A stretch of 64,000 bases of DNA, from positions 496,001 through 560,000 of the forward strand of contig JAPTOF010000029.1 in assembly GCA_028554755.1 (NCBI GenBank). Reading direction: 5' to 3'. How positions within the stretch are numbered: the first letter of the stretch is position 1; each line of letters opens with the position of its first letter. The notes under the pieces are model-generated. The model saw only the letters and a program-made list of their open reading frames with translations, was not told the origin of the DNA and ran no database searches. A program made the translations under genes and the position numbers. Below, in pieces: positions 34,871-45,987 of this stretch. The stretch is from Cordia subcordata (taxonomy: Eukaryota > Streptophyta > Magnoliopsida > Boraginales > Cordiaceae).

Positions 34871-36340
34871 AACCACCATGCCGTCAGCTAGGCAAACACC
34901 AACTCATCTTCATCTTCCATAGATGGGGTCCTAAAGCATTAAAACCTGTACACGACCCATGCTTGGGTCATATGCGTACTTCTGGCGTTGCCTATTCACT
35001 GTAAACTCTTGGCCATCCTTCAAGTCTTTGATCTTGACTGCTCCGAAAGGGTAGGCAATCAACACCTCGTATGGACCATCCCATCTTGTCTTAAGCTTAC
35101 CTGGAAAGAGTTTCAATCGTGAGTTAAACAACCAAACTTTATCGGAGGGAGCAAATGATTTCTTAATAATGTGTTTATCATGAATTCTCTTCATTCTATC
35201 CTTATAAAGCTTGGCATTCTCGTACGCCTCAAATCTAAGCTCTTCCAATTTCGCTAGGTCTAGCTTTCTTTTCTCACCCACACTTTCCAAATCAAAATTT
35301 AAGGCCTTGATGGCCTAATAAGCTCTATGCTTAAGTTCTACTGGCAAGTGAGAAGCTTACCCATAAACCAATCTATACGAAGACATAGCAATAGGAGTCT
35401 TAAAGGTGGTACGGTAGGCCCACAAAGTATCATTTAGCCTAATAGACCAATCTTTCCTATCAGGCCTAACCGTTTTCTCTAAAATGTGTTTGATCTCCCT
35501 ATTGGACACCTCTACTTGTCAACTAGTTTGTGGGTGATAAGGAGTAGCTACCTTATGGGTGACCAAATATCTTCTCAACAAGGCCTCTAAAGTCCTATGG
35601 CAAAAATGCAAATCCCCATCACTAATCAAGACCCTAGGGACTCTAAATCTAGAGAAAATGTTCTCCTTAATAAACTTAACCATTACCCTATGGTCATTAG
35701 TACGTTTGGGAATTGCCTTAACCCATTTGGACACATAATCAATGGCCACTAAAATGTATTGGTACCCAAAGAAAGATGGAAATAGACCCATGAAATCCAT
35801 ACCCTAAACATCAAATAACTCACATGAAATAATAGGGGATAAAGGCATCATGCTTCTCCTAGAGATGGACCCAGATTGTTGACATCTAAAACACTTTTTA
35901 CAATACTCTAGGGCATCTCTAAAGAGAGTAGGCCAAAATAATCCACATTGCAAGACCTTTGCGGCGGTCTTCTTCCCACTAAAATGACCCCCACACCCCT
36001 CATCATGACACATGCTCAAAACGCTCTTAAACTTGTCCTCGGGCACGCACCGGCGAATCATTATATCCGTACATACTTTAAAAAGATAGGGATCCTCCCA
36101 AAAGAAATGCTTGACACGTGCTAGGAACCTATCTTTTTCTCTCTTCTCCCAATGGGAAGGAAAACGCCCTGTGGCAAGATAATTGACAATATGAGCAAAC
36201 CATGGTGTGTGATGAGAGACGGCAAACAATTGCTCATCAGAAAATGAATCATGAAAAGGGAATGGATCACTAGAAGACTCACTAACAAGACGGGAAAGAT
36301 GATCCGCAACTAAATTTTCTCTACCCTTCTTATCCCATAT
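34871..36340 (-). pseudogene. Integrase of E_L (broken)
   Basis: The open pieces are 36229-35804 (zinc-binding region, 'CHDEGCGGHFSG' and '[10 protein letters not shown]'), 35800-35519 (core: 'MDFMGLFPS' keeps the first Asp, 'LISDGDLHF' the second) and 35290-34931 (C-terminal region with 'TRWDGPYEV', then 'YAYDPSMGRVQVLML'). Breaks include a TAG where E_R has Trp (before 'GMDF', about 35801), a TGA in the '[10 protein letters not shown]' segment (about 35519) and further stops at 35290-35370. Unlike E_R and E2 it reads through 'DGQEF' without the shared TGA. Confidence 0.85.
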
Positions 36341-36844
36341 TTCGATGTCAAACTCTTAAAGGAGGAGTAACCACCTAATCAAGTAGGGCTTATACTCTAT
36401 CTTAGACAACAAATACTTCAATGCCGCATGATTAGTGTAGACAATCACTTTGGGTCCTAGGACGTGTGACCTAAACTTGTCAAGGGAGAAGACTATTGCT
36501 AGAAGCTCTTTTTCTGTGGTGGTATAGTTCTTTTAGGCTTCATTAAGAGTCTTGATAGCATAGTACACAAGATGGGGCAACTTATCCTTCCTTTGACCTA
36601 AGCCAACTCTTATCGCATAATCAAATGCATCACACATAACCTCAAACGGGAGACTGTAGTTAGGTGGTTGGATAATCGGGGATGCAGACAATAAGGATTG
36701 AAGCCTATTGAAAGCCCTAACACACTCATCATCAAAGTCAAAAGGGACATCTTATGCTAGGAGCCTAGACAAGGGACGTGTAATGTGGCTAAAATCCTTA
36801 ATGAACCTATGGTAAAATCCTGCATGTCCTAGAAAAGATCTAAC
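36341..36844 (-). pseudogene. RNase H and RT C-terminal part of E_L (broken)
   Basis: The minus-strand sequence aligns with E_R 53340-53830 (TDH motif of RNase H, 'YAIRVGLGQRKDKLPHLVYYAIK'-like segment, end of RT). The target duplication of the copia element (36840-36844) ends it. The other half of the RT is at 45988-46740. Multiple stops are visible. Confidence 0.75.
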
Positions 36845-38537
36845 TGTTAGGATTAGTATGCCCTAAAGCTCACTTGTACATGACATTTTGGGTATGAAAC
36901 AATGTATAATCATATTTTTGTTAAATGGCATTATGAGTTTCTTACATATAATCTCTGTTATGTTTTATCGATGCATGTATGAAGGTCCTTTGACTTGCAC
37001 TAATGACTTGGGTACGCAGTGAGGCTGGACGCACAGTAGGTCCAAGTCTAGATTTAGTCACGTCATAAATTGAATCCATAACCAAATAGTAGTGTTGGGC
37101 ACTCTACTGGGATAAGGTTATATTGAGCAAGTCTCCTCTTTGAGGGTGATCTACCTAGGTCATTGGAGGACTTTCTGGATTTGTCTCAATAGTACGTGTG
37201 TCACGTATTGGATAGGACCATTGTGAGTATGTTTTCTAGCGAACTATCAAAGAAAGAAAACAAGACACTCACTGCTACTAAATGATCATTGCTCTTAATC
37301 TTGAGTATATGTGGATGAACTAATGAAGTTAGGGTTTAGTACTTTGATTCACTGTGGGTGAGATCTTATTTTATTAGGATCAACAGCCTTGTGCATTGAG
37401 TGCTAAGTTCTAATTAATTAGAACATGCATATGCAAAATGGAATCTATGTGCCTCCTTTGGGATTGTCCAAATTTATCATCCGAATCTAGATCTAGTGAT
37501 ACTACCTTTATAGGTGTGTCGGTCATATGGCTTGAGGGTCGCTTCCGAGATCAAGAGATTCCATGACCAAGGATGGTTGGCAATAGGACAAGAAACCCAA
37601 CGGAAAAAGATACAGCTAAGGAGGTGATAGTACACAGGCCAAAGGACCGATCTTAGCTGTGGGTATACATAGAGGGACATTATGGTCAGTTATTTAGTAG
37701 GTCAAAGACAAAGTTCACATTCTTTTGTGATAAGCTTTTGGGTAATGACAATTATTCTTGGAGTGCAACTTTGATCTTATGGTGGAATAGATCAGAGTTA
37801 AAAATAATTATTATGTCGCCTAAATTGGGTAAGGACATTTTTAATTATTTTTGGAAGCCAAGGTTAATTGTGTCTTCTTGGTCCCTTCCCTAGTTGAAAT
37901 GACTTTGAGAGAGTAATCTTGAAAGAGCAAATTCCATATTGTGGTAATAGCCTTATTGGGCCAAAGCTTGAAATTAGGTTTGGGCTTTCTTTAGAGTCCA
38001 AGATAACCTAATTGGGCTAGGATGGTTTCCTATTGGGCTTGGGCCTCCACATGGATTATGGACTATGTGTTGGACTTGGATAATGGGCTTGGCCTAAGTC
38101 TTCCAAGACAAGTGGACAACTTGCAAAATACTACAAAAACAAGTGGACAACTTGCACAAGTCTTCCAAGACAAGATTGACAAGTTTCAAAAAGGAAATAC
38201 TACATGGAAATTTTCTCCCACATTGAAAGTTTAGCAACTTTAGATGCCAAGGTTCTCTCTATAAATAGACAAGACCCTACACCTTTTATGTATTCCACTT
38301 TGTAGTTGATTTCTTCCTTTTTGGAAAGAAAGTACTACAACACATAGTTCACACTTATTGTGTGATTTTTGCTCTAGTTTTTCAAGAGCATATTACTTTG
38401 CTTCTTCCCACACAAGAGACTATTCTCTCAAGATAAGTCTCTTTAATCATAGGGAAGAAGACTAGGGAGTTGCTTATTGTGACACCCTTATAGCAAATTT
38501 TTGGTGGCCTTGTTCGTGAACGGGAATAAAGCTCGTG
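36845..38537 (+). repeat. 5' LTR of copia element, 3' end deleted
   Basis: It is nearly identical to the 3' LTR up to 'gggaataaagctcgtg' (38537, equal to 45787), where the copies part. The last 200 bp of the LTR, and with them the usual primer site (TGGTATCAGAGC type), are absent. A TATA box is at 38259-38267. The tandem 'caagtggacaacttg' units lie at about 38108-38180. Confidence 0.85.
38259..38267 (+). promoter_or_regulatory. TATA box of copia 5' LTR
   Basis: CTATAAATA is followed by 'gacaagaccctacacc', identical to 45508-45516 in the 3' LTR. About 80-150 bp upstream are two or three imperfect inverted-repeat units of the 'caagtggacaacttg' kind, which may be enhancer elements. Confidence 0.6.
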
Positions 38538-40161
38538 GCTCACACATAACATGCTTAGACTATGCAAGAATATTGTATTTGCATAAATATATATTAGTCA
38601 TCTTGTGAGTGGCAAGATTAGGAAATCTTGTGTTGCATATACTTGTGGTTTTATGCTTGTATGTGCAGGTAATATAAAATCCCCTTGATGGTTCATTTGT
38701 ATGCATGATAGATTTTCGTGTACGGTCAACAAAGTTTGGCCATAGGCGATTTCATGTATAAAATATTTCTGGTTATTGCTTTTAGTTTCATTTAAAAGAA
38801 GCATAGGATGTTTTGATATCCTTGTAATGTTTCTTTATGAAGCTTGTATTAGCAATAGCAAAGTGTATTATTGTAATCTTTGAAGACCAAGAAGAAAAAC
38901 AAGAAAATAGCATATAGGAATACTCTACCTGGTAAGCAACCCGGACGACCGGGTGGACTTAACCGGTCGACCTAGCTCCAGAGAGCAAAAAAAAATTCCT
39001 GAAGCAATTGGAGCCGGTCGACCGGCTCTTATTGACGGTCGACCAGCTGAGGCAGAAAAAGCTACTATGTGTGCTGTTTTTGTTGAAGATTGCAGGGAGC
39101 CATCAAAGAGGGATTCTAACATATTTTTGGTGGATGTTTATAATACATTGATATATGTTTTAACACATTTGCATTAGCATGATTGCCACCTAGAAATATG
39201 TCCACTCATTAGGGTTTATAAAAATTAGTCATACCTATGAGTTGATTCTCAAAGATAGTTAAGTATATGCAAATGGCTTAGACAAGAGAATTATAAGCGG
39301 CTATGTCTAAAGATGCCATGAGATCTCATGACAACATTAAAAGAACTTAACTTGAGATTTACATGTATATATATCAACCTAAGGGTCTATGCACCCAGAT
39401 TTAGGTAAGAGATCTATTGTGATATTGCAATGTTTTAGTAACACAAAGGGGATTTACATATATCCAAAATGTGTTTAGATCTAAAACAAAGCAAGAATAT
39501 CAAAGGAAACCCTTAAGTTAAAATATTGAGTGGGAGAGGGGACTGGAAATACCCCACAGCTTTCCATATCCAATTGACGTTAATGATAAATGTCATTAAC
39601 TTCCCCAACGGAAGGTGACATTTTGTCTAGATTTAACAAGGTGAAACATAAAATGTTTATTCAAAAGGGTGTTAGTAAGTTCGGCCATCCCATCGATGGA
39701 GTTCTTCACTAAAGATCGCCTTACGTAACATTGATTAAAGTCACTACCCTATCGGAGGGCTTAAATCAAGAATGTTTTGGGGAATAAACATTAGGAATAG
39801 GTGTACACTCAACTTAAATGGTAGGTTCAGCTATCCTATCGATAGAGTTCACTACCGGATTTAAGAAGTCAAACAAAACAGTGATTGAATTATTCAAATT
39901 GGATCATATCCAGACAATTGTTAATTCAAATAAGTGGTGGCACTTAACTTAACATTCATAAGTTCGGCCATCCCATCGGTGGAGTTCTTATGAGGATGTT
40001 GAGACACTGTTACATCGAGTAGTTTAAAGGGTTGATTTGCTCAAAGGCAAATGATGTAAAAAGTACTCGTATGTTTTATTTCCAAAGATAGCATACATAT
40101 TATACATGCATCAATTTTGTACTCATAAATTAATTATGATTATATTGTTGTATCCAGAAAA
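38538..40161 (+). other. Long untranslated leader of the copia element
   Basis: This 1.6 kb lies between the truncated 5' LTR and the gag start, without a long frame. It holds a GTCGAC-palindrome module similar to the gypsy LTR promoter region (38935-39060) and three copies of a 'ggccatcccatcgatggag' type repeat (39677-39708, 39823-39854, 39959-39991), whose core ATCGAT is self-complementary. These could fold in the genomic RNA as packaging or dimerisation structures, but nothing here proves it. Confidence 0.6.
38962..39056 (+). repeat. GTCGAC palindrome module within the copia leader
   Basis: It contains 'accggtcgacctagctccagagagc' in part, then a perfect 18-bp palindrome GAGCCGGTCGACCGGCTC at 39011-39028, then 'gacggtcgaccagct' and 'gcagaaaaag'. 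The last two also occur in that order in the gypsy solo LTR (62193-62250), where a TATA box separates them. Confidence 0.8.
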
Positions 40162-42261
40162 ATGTCTTCGTTCAGTCCACTAGCTACAATTCTCAAAGAG
40201 CACATGCTCACTGGACCGAATTTTGTGGACTGGGAACGAAACTTAGACATAGTACTCACTGCAGAAGACTACAAGCATGTCTTAACAACTCCTTGTCCTG
40301 TTGTGAGGGCTAACTCTTCTGAAACCCAGAAAGATGCTGAGGCAAAATGGCAGAAAGCCAATAGTATGGCCAAATGCTATATGATGGCTTCTATGTCAGA
40401 TATGTTGCAGAGCAAGCATTATCATATGGAAACTGCAAAAGAAATCATGACCTCACTGTCTTGTATGTTTGCTGATAAGAGCAGGCCTGCAAGGCAAGGT
40501 GCTCTTAGAGAAATTATGAATCAAAGAATGGTAGAAGGAGCATTTGTCAGGGAGCATATGCTCAAAATGATGGATTGCTTCAATACTGCTGAGATCCTAG
40601 GAGCAAACATAGATGAACAATCAAACGTAGACATGATTTTGGAGACTCTACCGTCATCTTATACTCAGTTCAAGCTTAATTATAATATGAGTAAGATGAA
40701 CATGGATATGACGAAATTAATGAAAGAGCTCCCAGCTGCAGAAGCCATAATGAAACATAAAGGCCACATAAATATGGTTCAAGCATCCACTTCTGGACTT
40801 AACCCGAAAGGGAGAAAGTTCAAAGGAAAGGGGAAGCAAAAACGTGGTCAAGGGAAAAAGAAGAAAAGTGGTGAACAACCCAGGCAGTTAACAGGTGAAA
40901 AGCCCAAGGGCAAATGCTTTAAATGTGGCCTAAAAGGACACTGGAAAAAGGATTGCCTGAAGTACTTGGCGCGAGGCCAGAAAGGTACACCTCTTTTGCT
41001 CTACATTGAAACCTGCTTAGTGGTTGATTCTACTAATTCTTGGATTGTAGACTCTGGAGCCACTAACCATATTTGCAATTCTTTGCATTGGTTTCAGGAA
41101 ATGAAGGAACTAGCTAAAGGGGAGTTTGCTCTGAGGTTGGGTAATGGAGCAAAAGTATGGGTTGCTGCAGTGGGAGGAATGTGCTTAAATTTTCCCTGTA
41201 ATAGGAAGATATTTTTGAACAATGTTTATTATGTTCCGGATGTACGTAAAAACCTTATCTCTATTTCGCAATTAATATTAGAGGGCTTTTGCATTAATTT
41301 CCATTCTGGTGTTGATATCAGTAGAGATGGAAATATTATTTGTTCCGGTAGCATGCATGATAACTTGTTCTATATAAAACCTATTACAAACTCACTGTAT
41401 AATATAGAACAAACTAATTCCCGGCAAAGAAAGGTTTCTTCGACCAATGATACATATCTTTGGCACCTATGCTTAGGACATATCAGTCTAAAGCGAATTC
41501 GGAGATTAGTCGAGGATGGGCATCTTAGCTCATTAGATCTCGAAGATCTACCTCCATGTGAATCTTTTCTCAAAGGGAAGATGACTAAACGGTCATTTTC
41601 TTCTAAAGGAGAAAGGGCCAAAGAAGTATTGGAATTGGTTCACACTAATGTGTGTGGTCCTACGAGCAAACCAGCACGAGGAGTTTATGAGTATTTCATT
41701 ACTTTTACTGATGATTACTCTAGGTATGGATACGTATATCTAATGCGATGCAAGTCTGAATCCTTTGAGAAATTCAAAGAGTTCAAAGCTGAGGCAGAGC
41801 GAAAATTAGATAAACATATCAAAGCCCTTCGGTCTGATCGAGGTGGCGAATACCTCTCGGGTGAGTTCAGAGACTATCTTACACAAGAAGGGATAGTATC
41901 TCAGTTGACTGCACCAGGGACTCCTCAGCAAAATGGTGTTGTAGAGAGAAGAAATCGTACCCTATTGGATATGGTTAGGACAATGATGAGTCATGCATTA
42001 TTACCTTTATCTTTTTGGGGGTATGCCATTGAAACAGCGACATACATCTTGAACTTGGTACCATCCAAATTAGTACCTAGGACACCTCAAGAAATGTGGA
42101 CTGGGCATAAGCCTAGTCTAAATCATCTCCACATTTGGGGCTGTCCAGCTTATGTACTTAATAGTAATGCTTCAAAATTGGAACCAAGATCTGAGTTATG
42201 CTATTTCATTAGATATCCTAAGGGAACCAGAGGTGGGATCTTTTATAATCCTAAGGAGTAA
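40162..42261 (+). CDS. Copia gag-protease-integrase, ended by a premature stop
   Basis: An open frame of 699 residues makes up the N-terminal half of a Ty1/copia polyprotein. The gag region (UBN2/copia type) spans about residues 1-230. A zinc knuckle Cys252-Cys255-His260-Cys265 follows, then the protease active site DSGA (297-300). The integrase zinc-binding part has His435, His440 and Cys466, but Phe469 stands where the second Cys belongs. In the core, 'HTNVCGP' has Asn496 where the first catalytic Asp is expected, while Asp559 and Glu595 are in D-35-E spacing. The start fits copia relatives and follows the long leader. The frame stops at TAA 42259-42261 just after the integrase. Integrase is probably inactive. 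Confidence 0.9.
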   Translation: MSSFSPLATILKEHMLTGPNFVDWERNLDIVLTAEDYKHVLTTPCPVVRANSSETQKDAEAKWQKANSMAKCYMMASMSDMLQSKHYHMETAKEIMTSLSCMFADKSRPARQGALREIMNQRMVEGAFVREHMLKMMDCFNTAEILGANIDEQSNVDMILETLPSSYTQFKLNYNMSKMNMDMTKLMKELPAAEAIMKHKGHINMVQASTSGLNPKGRKFKGKGKQKRGQGKKKKSGEQPRQLTGEKPKGKCFKCGLKGHWKKDCLKYLARGQKGTPLLLYIETCLVVDSTNSWIVDSGATNHICNSLHWFQEMKELAKGEFALRLGNGAKVWVAAVGGMCLNFPCNRKIFLNNVYYVPDVRKNLISISQLILEGFCINFHSGVDISRDGNIICSGSMHDNLFYIKPITNSLYNIEQTNSRQRKVSSTNDTYLWHLCLGHISLKRIRRLVEDGHLSSLDLEDLPPCESFLKGKMTKRSFSSKGERAKEVLELVHTNVCGPTSKPARGVYEYFITFTDDYSRYGYVYLMRCKSESFEKFKEFKAEAERKLDKHIKALRSDRGGEYLSGEFRDYLTQEGIVSQLTAPGTPQQNGVVERRNRTLLDMVRTMMSHALLPLSFWGYAIETATYILNLVPSKLVPRTPQEMWTGHKPSLNHLHIWGCPAYVLNSNASKLEPRSELCYFIRYPKGTRGGIFYNPKE

Positions 42262-44082
42262 AAGGTGTTTATAAGCACCCATGCTAGATACTAAGAGAAT
42301 GATGAAATGGTCCAGAAAACACCAGATTCTGAAGTTGTTCTAGATGAGATTTCACAAGAATCTCCAGTAACACCTGTGGTAACTATGAATGAAAAAGAAC
42401 AACATATTACACCTAATATATCGGAGCATTGTCGTAGTGGGAGAATATCCAAGCCTCCTGATAGATACTATGGAGAGTCCTTTCAAACTTCTTCAGAGAA
42501 TCAGGTGGTGGATCCCGTAAGTTATGATGAAGCAGTTTCCGACATAGATGCCGACAAATGGCATAAGGCAATGGATTCAGAGTTAGAATCTATGTATTCT
42601 AACAAAGTCTGGGATCTTGTAGTTGCACCTGAAGGGGTAAAACCTATAAGGTGCAAATGGGTCTACAAGAGAAAAAGAGGAGTTGATGGAAAAGTTGAAA
42701 CCTTTAAAGCAAGGTTGGTGGAGAAAGGCTATACTTAGAAAGAAGGGATCGATTATGAGGAAACTTTCTCACCAGTAGCCATGCTTAAATCCATCGGGAT
42801 ACTTCTTGCCATCGCTTGTCATTATGACTATGAGATATGGCAAATGGACGTCAAGATAGCCTTTCTTAATGGGGAACTTAACGAGACCATTTACATGACA
42901 CAACCAAATGGATACATTGCTAAAGGCCAGGAACATATGGTTTGTAAATTAAAGAAGTCCATTTATGGATTAAAACAGGCATCTAGAGCATGGAACATCA
43001 AATTTGATCGAGCAATTAAATCTTATGGTTTTGATCAAAATATTGATGAACCTTGCGTGTATAAAAGCCGTAATAGAAATGCTGTAGCTTTTTTGGTTCT
43101 GTATGTGGATGATATCCTACTAATTGGAAATGATGTGGGGATGTTATCATCCATCAAGGTTTGGCTTTCTACTCAATTTCAAATGAAGGATTTAGGAGAA
43201 GCTAGTTATGTTCTAGGCATCAAGCTTATGCGAGATCGTAAGAAATGTAAGGCTAGCCCTATCTCAAGCTTCATTTATTGAGAAGATATTAGTCGTTTAA
43301 CATGCAAAACTCTAAGAAGGCCTTGTTACCTTCTAGACATGGAGTTTATCTATCTCGGGATCAATGTCCTAAAACACCTGAGGAGATAGAGAGCATGAAG
43401 CGAGTTCCTTATGCTTCAGCGGTTGGAAGTCTCATGTATGCCATGTTATGTACTAGACTAGATATCTGCTTTGCTGTTGGCATGGTTAGTAGATATCAGT
43501 CAAACCCTGGACCGGCACATTGGGTCGCGGTTAAGCATATATTCAAATTCCTGCAAGGAACAAAGGATTATGTGCTAGAATACCATGCAGATGATCTAAC
43601 ACCATTAGCCTATACAAACTCAGATTTTCAGTCCGACAGAGATTCCAGGAAGTCTACTTCTGGATATGTTTTCACTCTGTCAGGAGGAGCTATTTCATGG
43701 AGAAGTGTGAAGCAAAATTGTATTGCTGACTCTACCATGGAGGCCGAGTATGTAGCAGCATCTGAGGCTGCGAAAGAGGCAGTATGGCTAAGAAAGTTCC
43801 TGTTAGACCTAGAGATTGTGCCGGTAGCTCACAGACCAATAATGTTGTATTGCGACAACAACGGTGCTGTTTCACAATGCAAAGAGCCCAGGAATCACAA
43901 AAAGGGCAAACACATTGAACGAAAATATCATTTGATTCGTGAGTTTATCCAAAGAGGAGATGTAGTAGTTGACAAGATAGCTTCATGAAAACCGCACTCC
44001 ATTTACTAAGACTTTTTCAGAGAAAGTGTTTGCCACAAATTTAGAGTCTTTGGGTATTAGGCTTTGCAGAAGTAATCTTTAG
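42262..44082 (+). pseudogene. Copia reverse transcriptase-RNase H (broken)
   Basis: This continues the polyprotein with several breaks. The piece 42307-42738 (same frame as gag) includes 'WVYKRKRGVDGKVETFKARL' and stops at a TAG. The piece 42781-43281 has the RT core 'MDVKIAFLNGEL' and 'YVDDILLIGND', so both catalytic Asp residues of YVDD remain. Frame changes then occur at about 43200-43300. The piece 43302-43988 has RNase H: 'TNSDFQSDRDSRKSTSGY', 'MEAEY', 'CDNNGAV' and 'KHIERKYHLIREF'. A final one-base shift near 43985 separates the last 30 or so residues (to 44082). RT active-site residues are preserved, but no continuous protein can be made. Confidence 0.9.
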
Positions 44083-44096
44083 TGCAAGTGGGAGAT
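44083..44096 (+). other. Polypurine tract of copia element
   Basis: 'tgcaagtgggagat' lies directly before the 3' LTR TG; AAGTGGGAGAT is the classic plant copia tract. Confidence 0.85.
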
Positions 44097-45987
44097 TGTT
44101 AGGATTAGTATGCCCTAAAGCTCACTTGTACATGCCATTTTGGATATGAAACAATGTATAATCATATTTTTGTTAAATGGCATTATGAGTTTCTTACATA
44201 TAATCTCTGTTATGTTTTATCGATGCATGTATGAAGGTCCTTTGACTTGCACTAATGACTTGGGTGAGCAGTGAGGCCGACGCATGAGGTCCAAGTTTAG
44301 ATTTAGTCACGTCATAAATTGAATCCATAACCAAATAGTAGTGTTGGGCACTCTACTGGGATAAGGTTATATTGAGCAAGTCTCCTCTTTGAGGGTGATC
44401 TACCTAGGTCATTGGAGGACTTTCTGGATTTGTCTCAATAGTGCGTGTGTCACGTATTGGATAGGACCATTGTGAGTATGTTTTCTAGCGACGTACTATC
44501 AAAGAAAGAAAACAAGACACTCACTGCTACTAAATGATCATTGCTCTTAATCTTGAGTATATGTGGATGAACTAATGAAGTTAGGGTTTAGTACTTTGAT
44601 TCACTGTGGGTGAGATCTTATTTTATTAGGATCAACAGCCTTATGCATTGAGTGCTAAGTTCTAATTAATTAGAACATGCATATGCAAAATGGAATCTAT
44701 GTGCCCCCTTTGGGATTGTCCAAATTTATCATCTGAATCTAGATCTAGTGATACTACCTTTATAGGTGTGTCGGTCATATGGCTTGAGGGTCGCTCCGAG
44801 ATCAAGAGATTCCATGACCAAGGATGGTTGGCGAGGGACAAGAAACCCAACGGAAAAAGATACAGCTAAGGAGGTGATAGTACACAGGCCAAAGGACCGA
44901 TCTTAGCTGTGGGTATACATAGAGGGGCATTATAGTCAGTTATTTAGTAGGTCAAAGACAAAGTTCACATTCTTTTGTCATAAGCTTTTGGGTAATGACA
45001 ATTATTCTTGGAGTGCAACTTTGATCTTATGGTGGAATAGATCGGAGATAAAAATAATTATTATGTTGCCTAAATCGGGTAAGGACATTTTTAATTATTT
45101 TTGGAAGCCAAGGTTAATTGTGTCTTCTTGGTCCCTTCCCTAGTTGAAATGACTTTGAGAGAGTAATCTTGAAAGAGCAAATTCCATATTGTGGTAATAG
45201 CCTTATTGGGCTAAAGCTTGAAATTGGGTTTGGGCTTTCTTTAAAGTCCAAGATAACCTAATTGGGCTAGGATGGTTTCCTATTGGGCTTGGGCCTCCAC
45301 ATGGATTATGGACTATGTGTTGGACTTGGATAATGGGCTTGGCCTAAGTCTTCCAAGACAAGTGGACAACTTGCAAAATACTACAAAACAAGTGGACAAC
45401 TTGCACAAGTCTTCCAAGACAAGATTGACAAGTTTCAAAAAGGAAATACTACATGGAAATTTTCTCCCACATTGAAAGTTTAGCAACTTTAGATGCCAAG
45501 GTTCTCTCTATAAATAGACAAGACCCTACACCTTTTATGTATTCCACTTTGTAGTTGATTTCTTCCTTTTTGGAAAGAAAATACTGCAACACATAGTTCA
45601 CACTTATTGTGTGATTTTTGCTCTAGTTTTTCAAGAGCATATTACTTTGCTTCTTCCCACACAAGAGGCTATTCTCTCAAGATAAGTCTCTTTAATCATA
45701 GGGAAGAAGACTAAGGAGTTGCTTATTGTGACACCCTTATAGCAAATTTTTGGTGGCCTTGTTCGTGAATGGGAATAAAGCTCGTGACCGGTTTTAGCTT
45801 CATCAAAGGCCCCACGCTTCAAGAGGTTAGCTTTATATATTTTGCAAGTACTAGTTATATTCTATATGTTCTTAAGCATGTTCTTGTGTGTGTAATGTGG
45901 ATATTTTATTTTCCTAGCATGTTTTCTTAGTTATAATTTAGAAAATATGGACTAGGATACCCCACACTTAATAATATCGATCCTACA
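44097..45987 (+). repeat. 3' LTR of copia element
   Basis: This is a full LTR of 1891 bp, TGTTAGGATTAG to GATCCTACA. A TATA box is at 45508-45516 and tandem 'caagtggacaacttg' units at about 45360-45440. It differs from the 5' copy by small changes (for example near 44278-44295) and by retaining the last 200 bp. The short difference list suggests a fairly recent insertion. Confidence 0.9.

Larger units (their letters stand above)
36845..45987 (+). mobile_element. Ty1/copia retrotransposon inserted in the E_L RT gene
   Basis: This 9143-bp element begins TGTTAGGATTAG and ends ATCCTACA, flanked by CTAAC on both sides (36840-36844 and 45988-45992). The undisturbed target is visible in E_R near 53840 ('gatctaacatccttg'), confirming the insertion point. 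Order is LTR, leader of 1.6 kb, gag, protease, integrase, RT, RNase H, polypurine tract, LTR, as in Pseudoviridae. The 5' LTR has lost its last 200 bp and no primer site is visible. The reading frame has three or more breaks. Confidence 0.95.
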
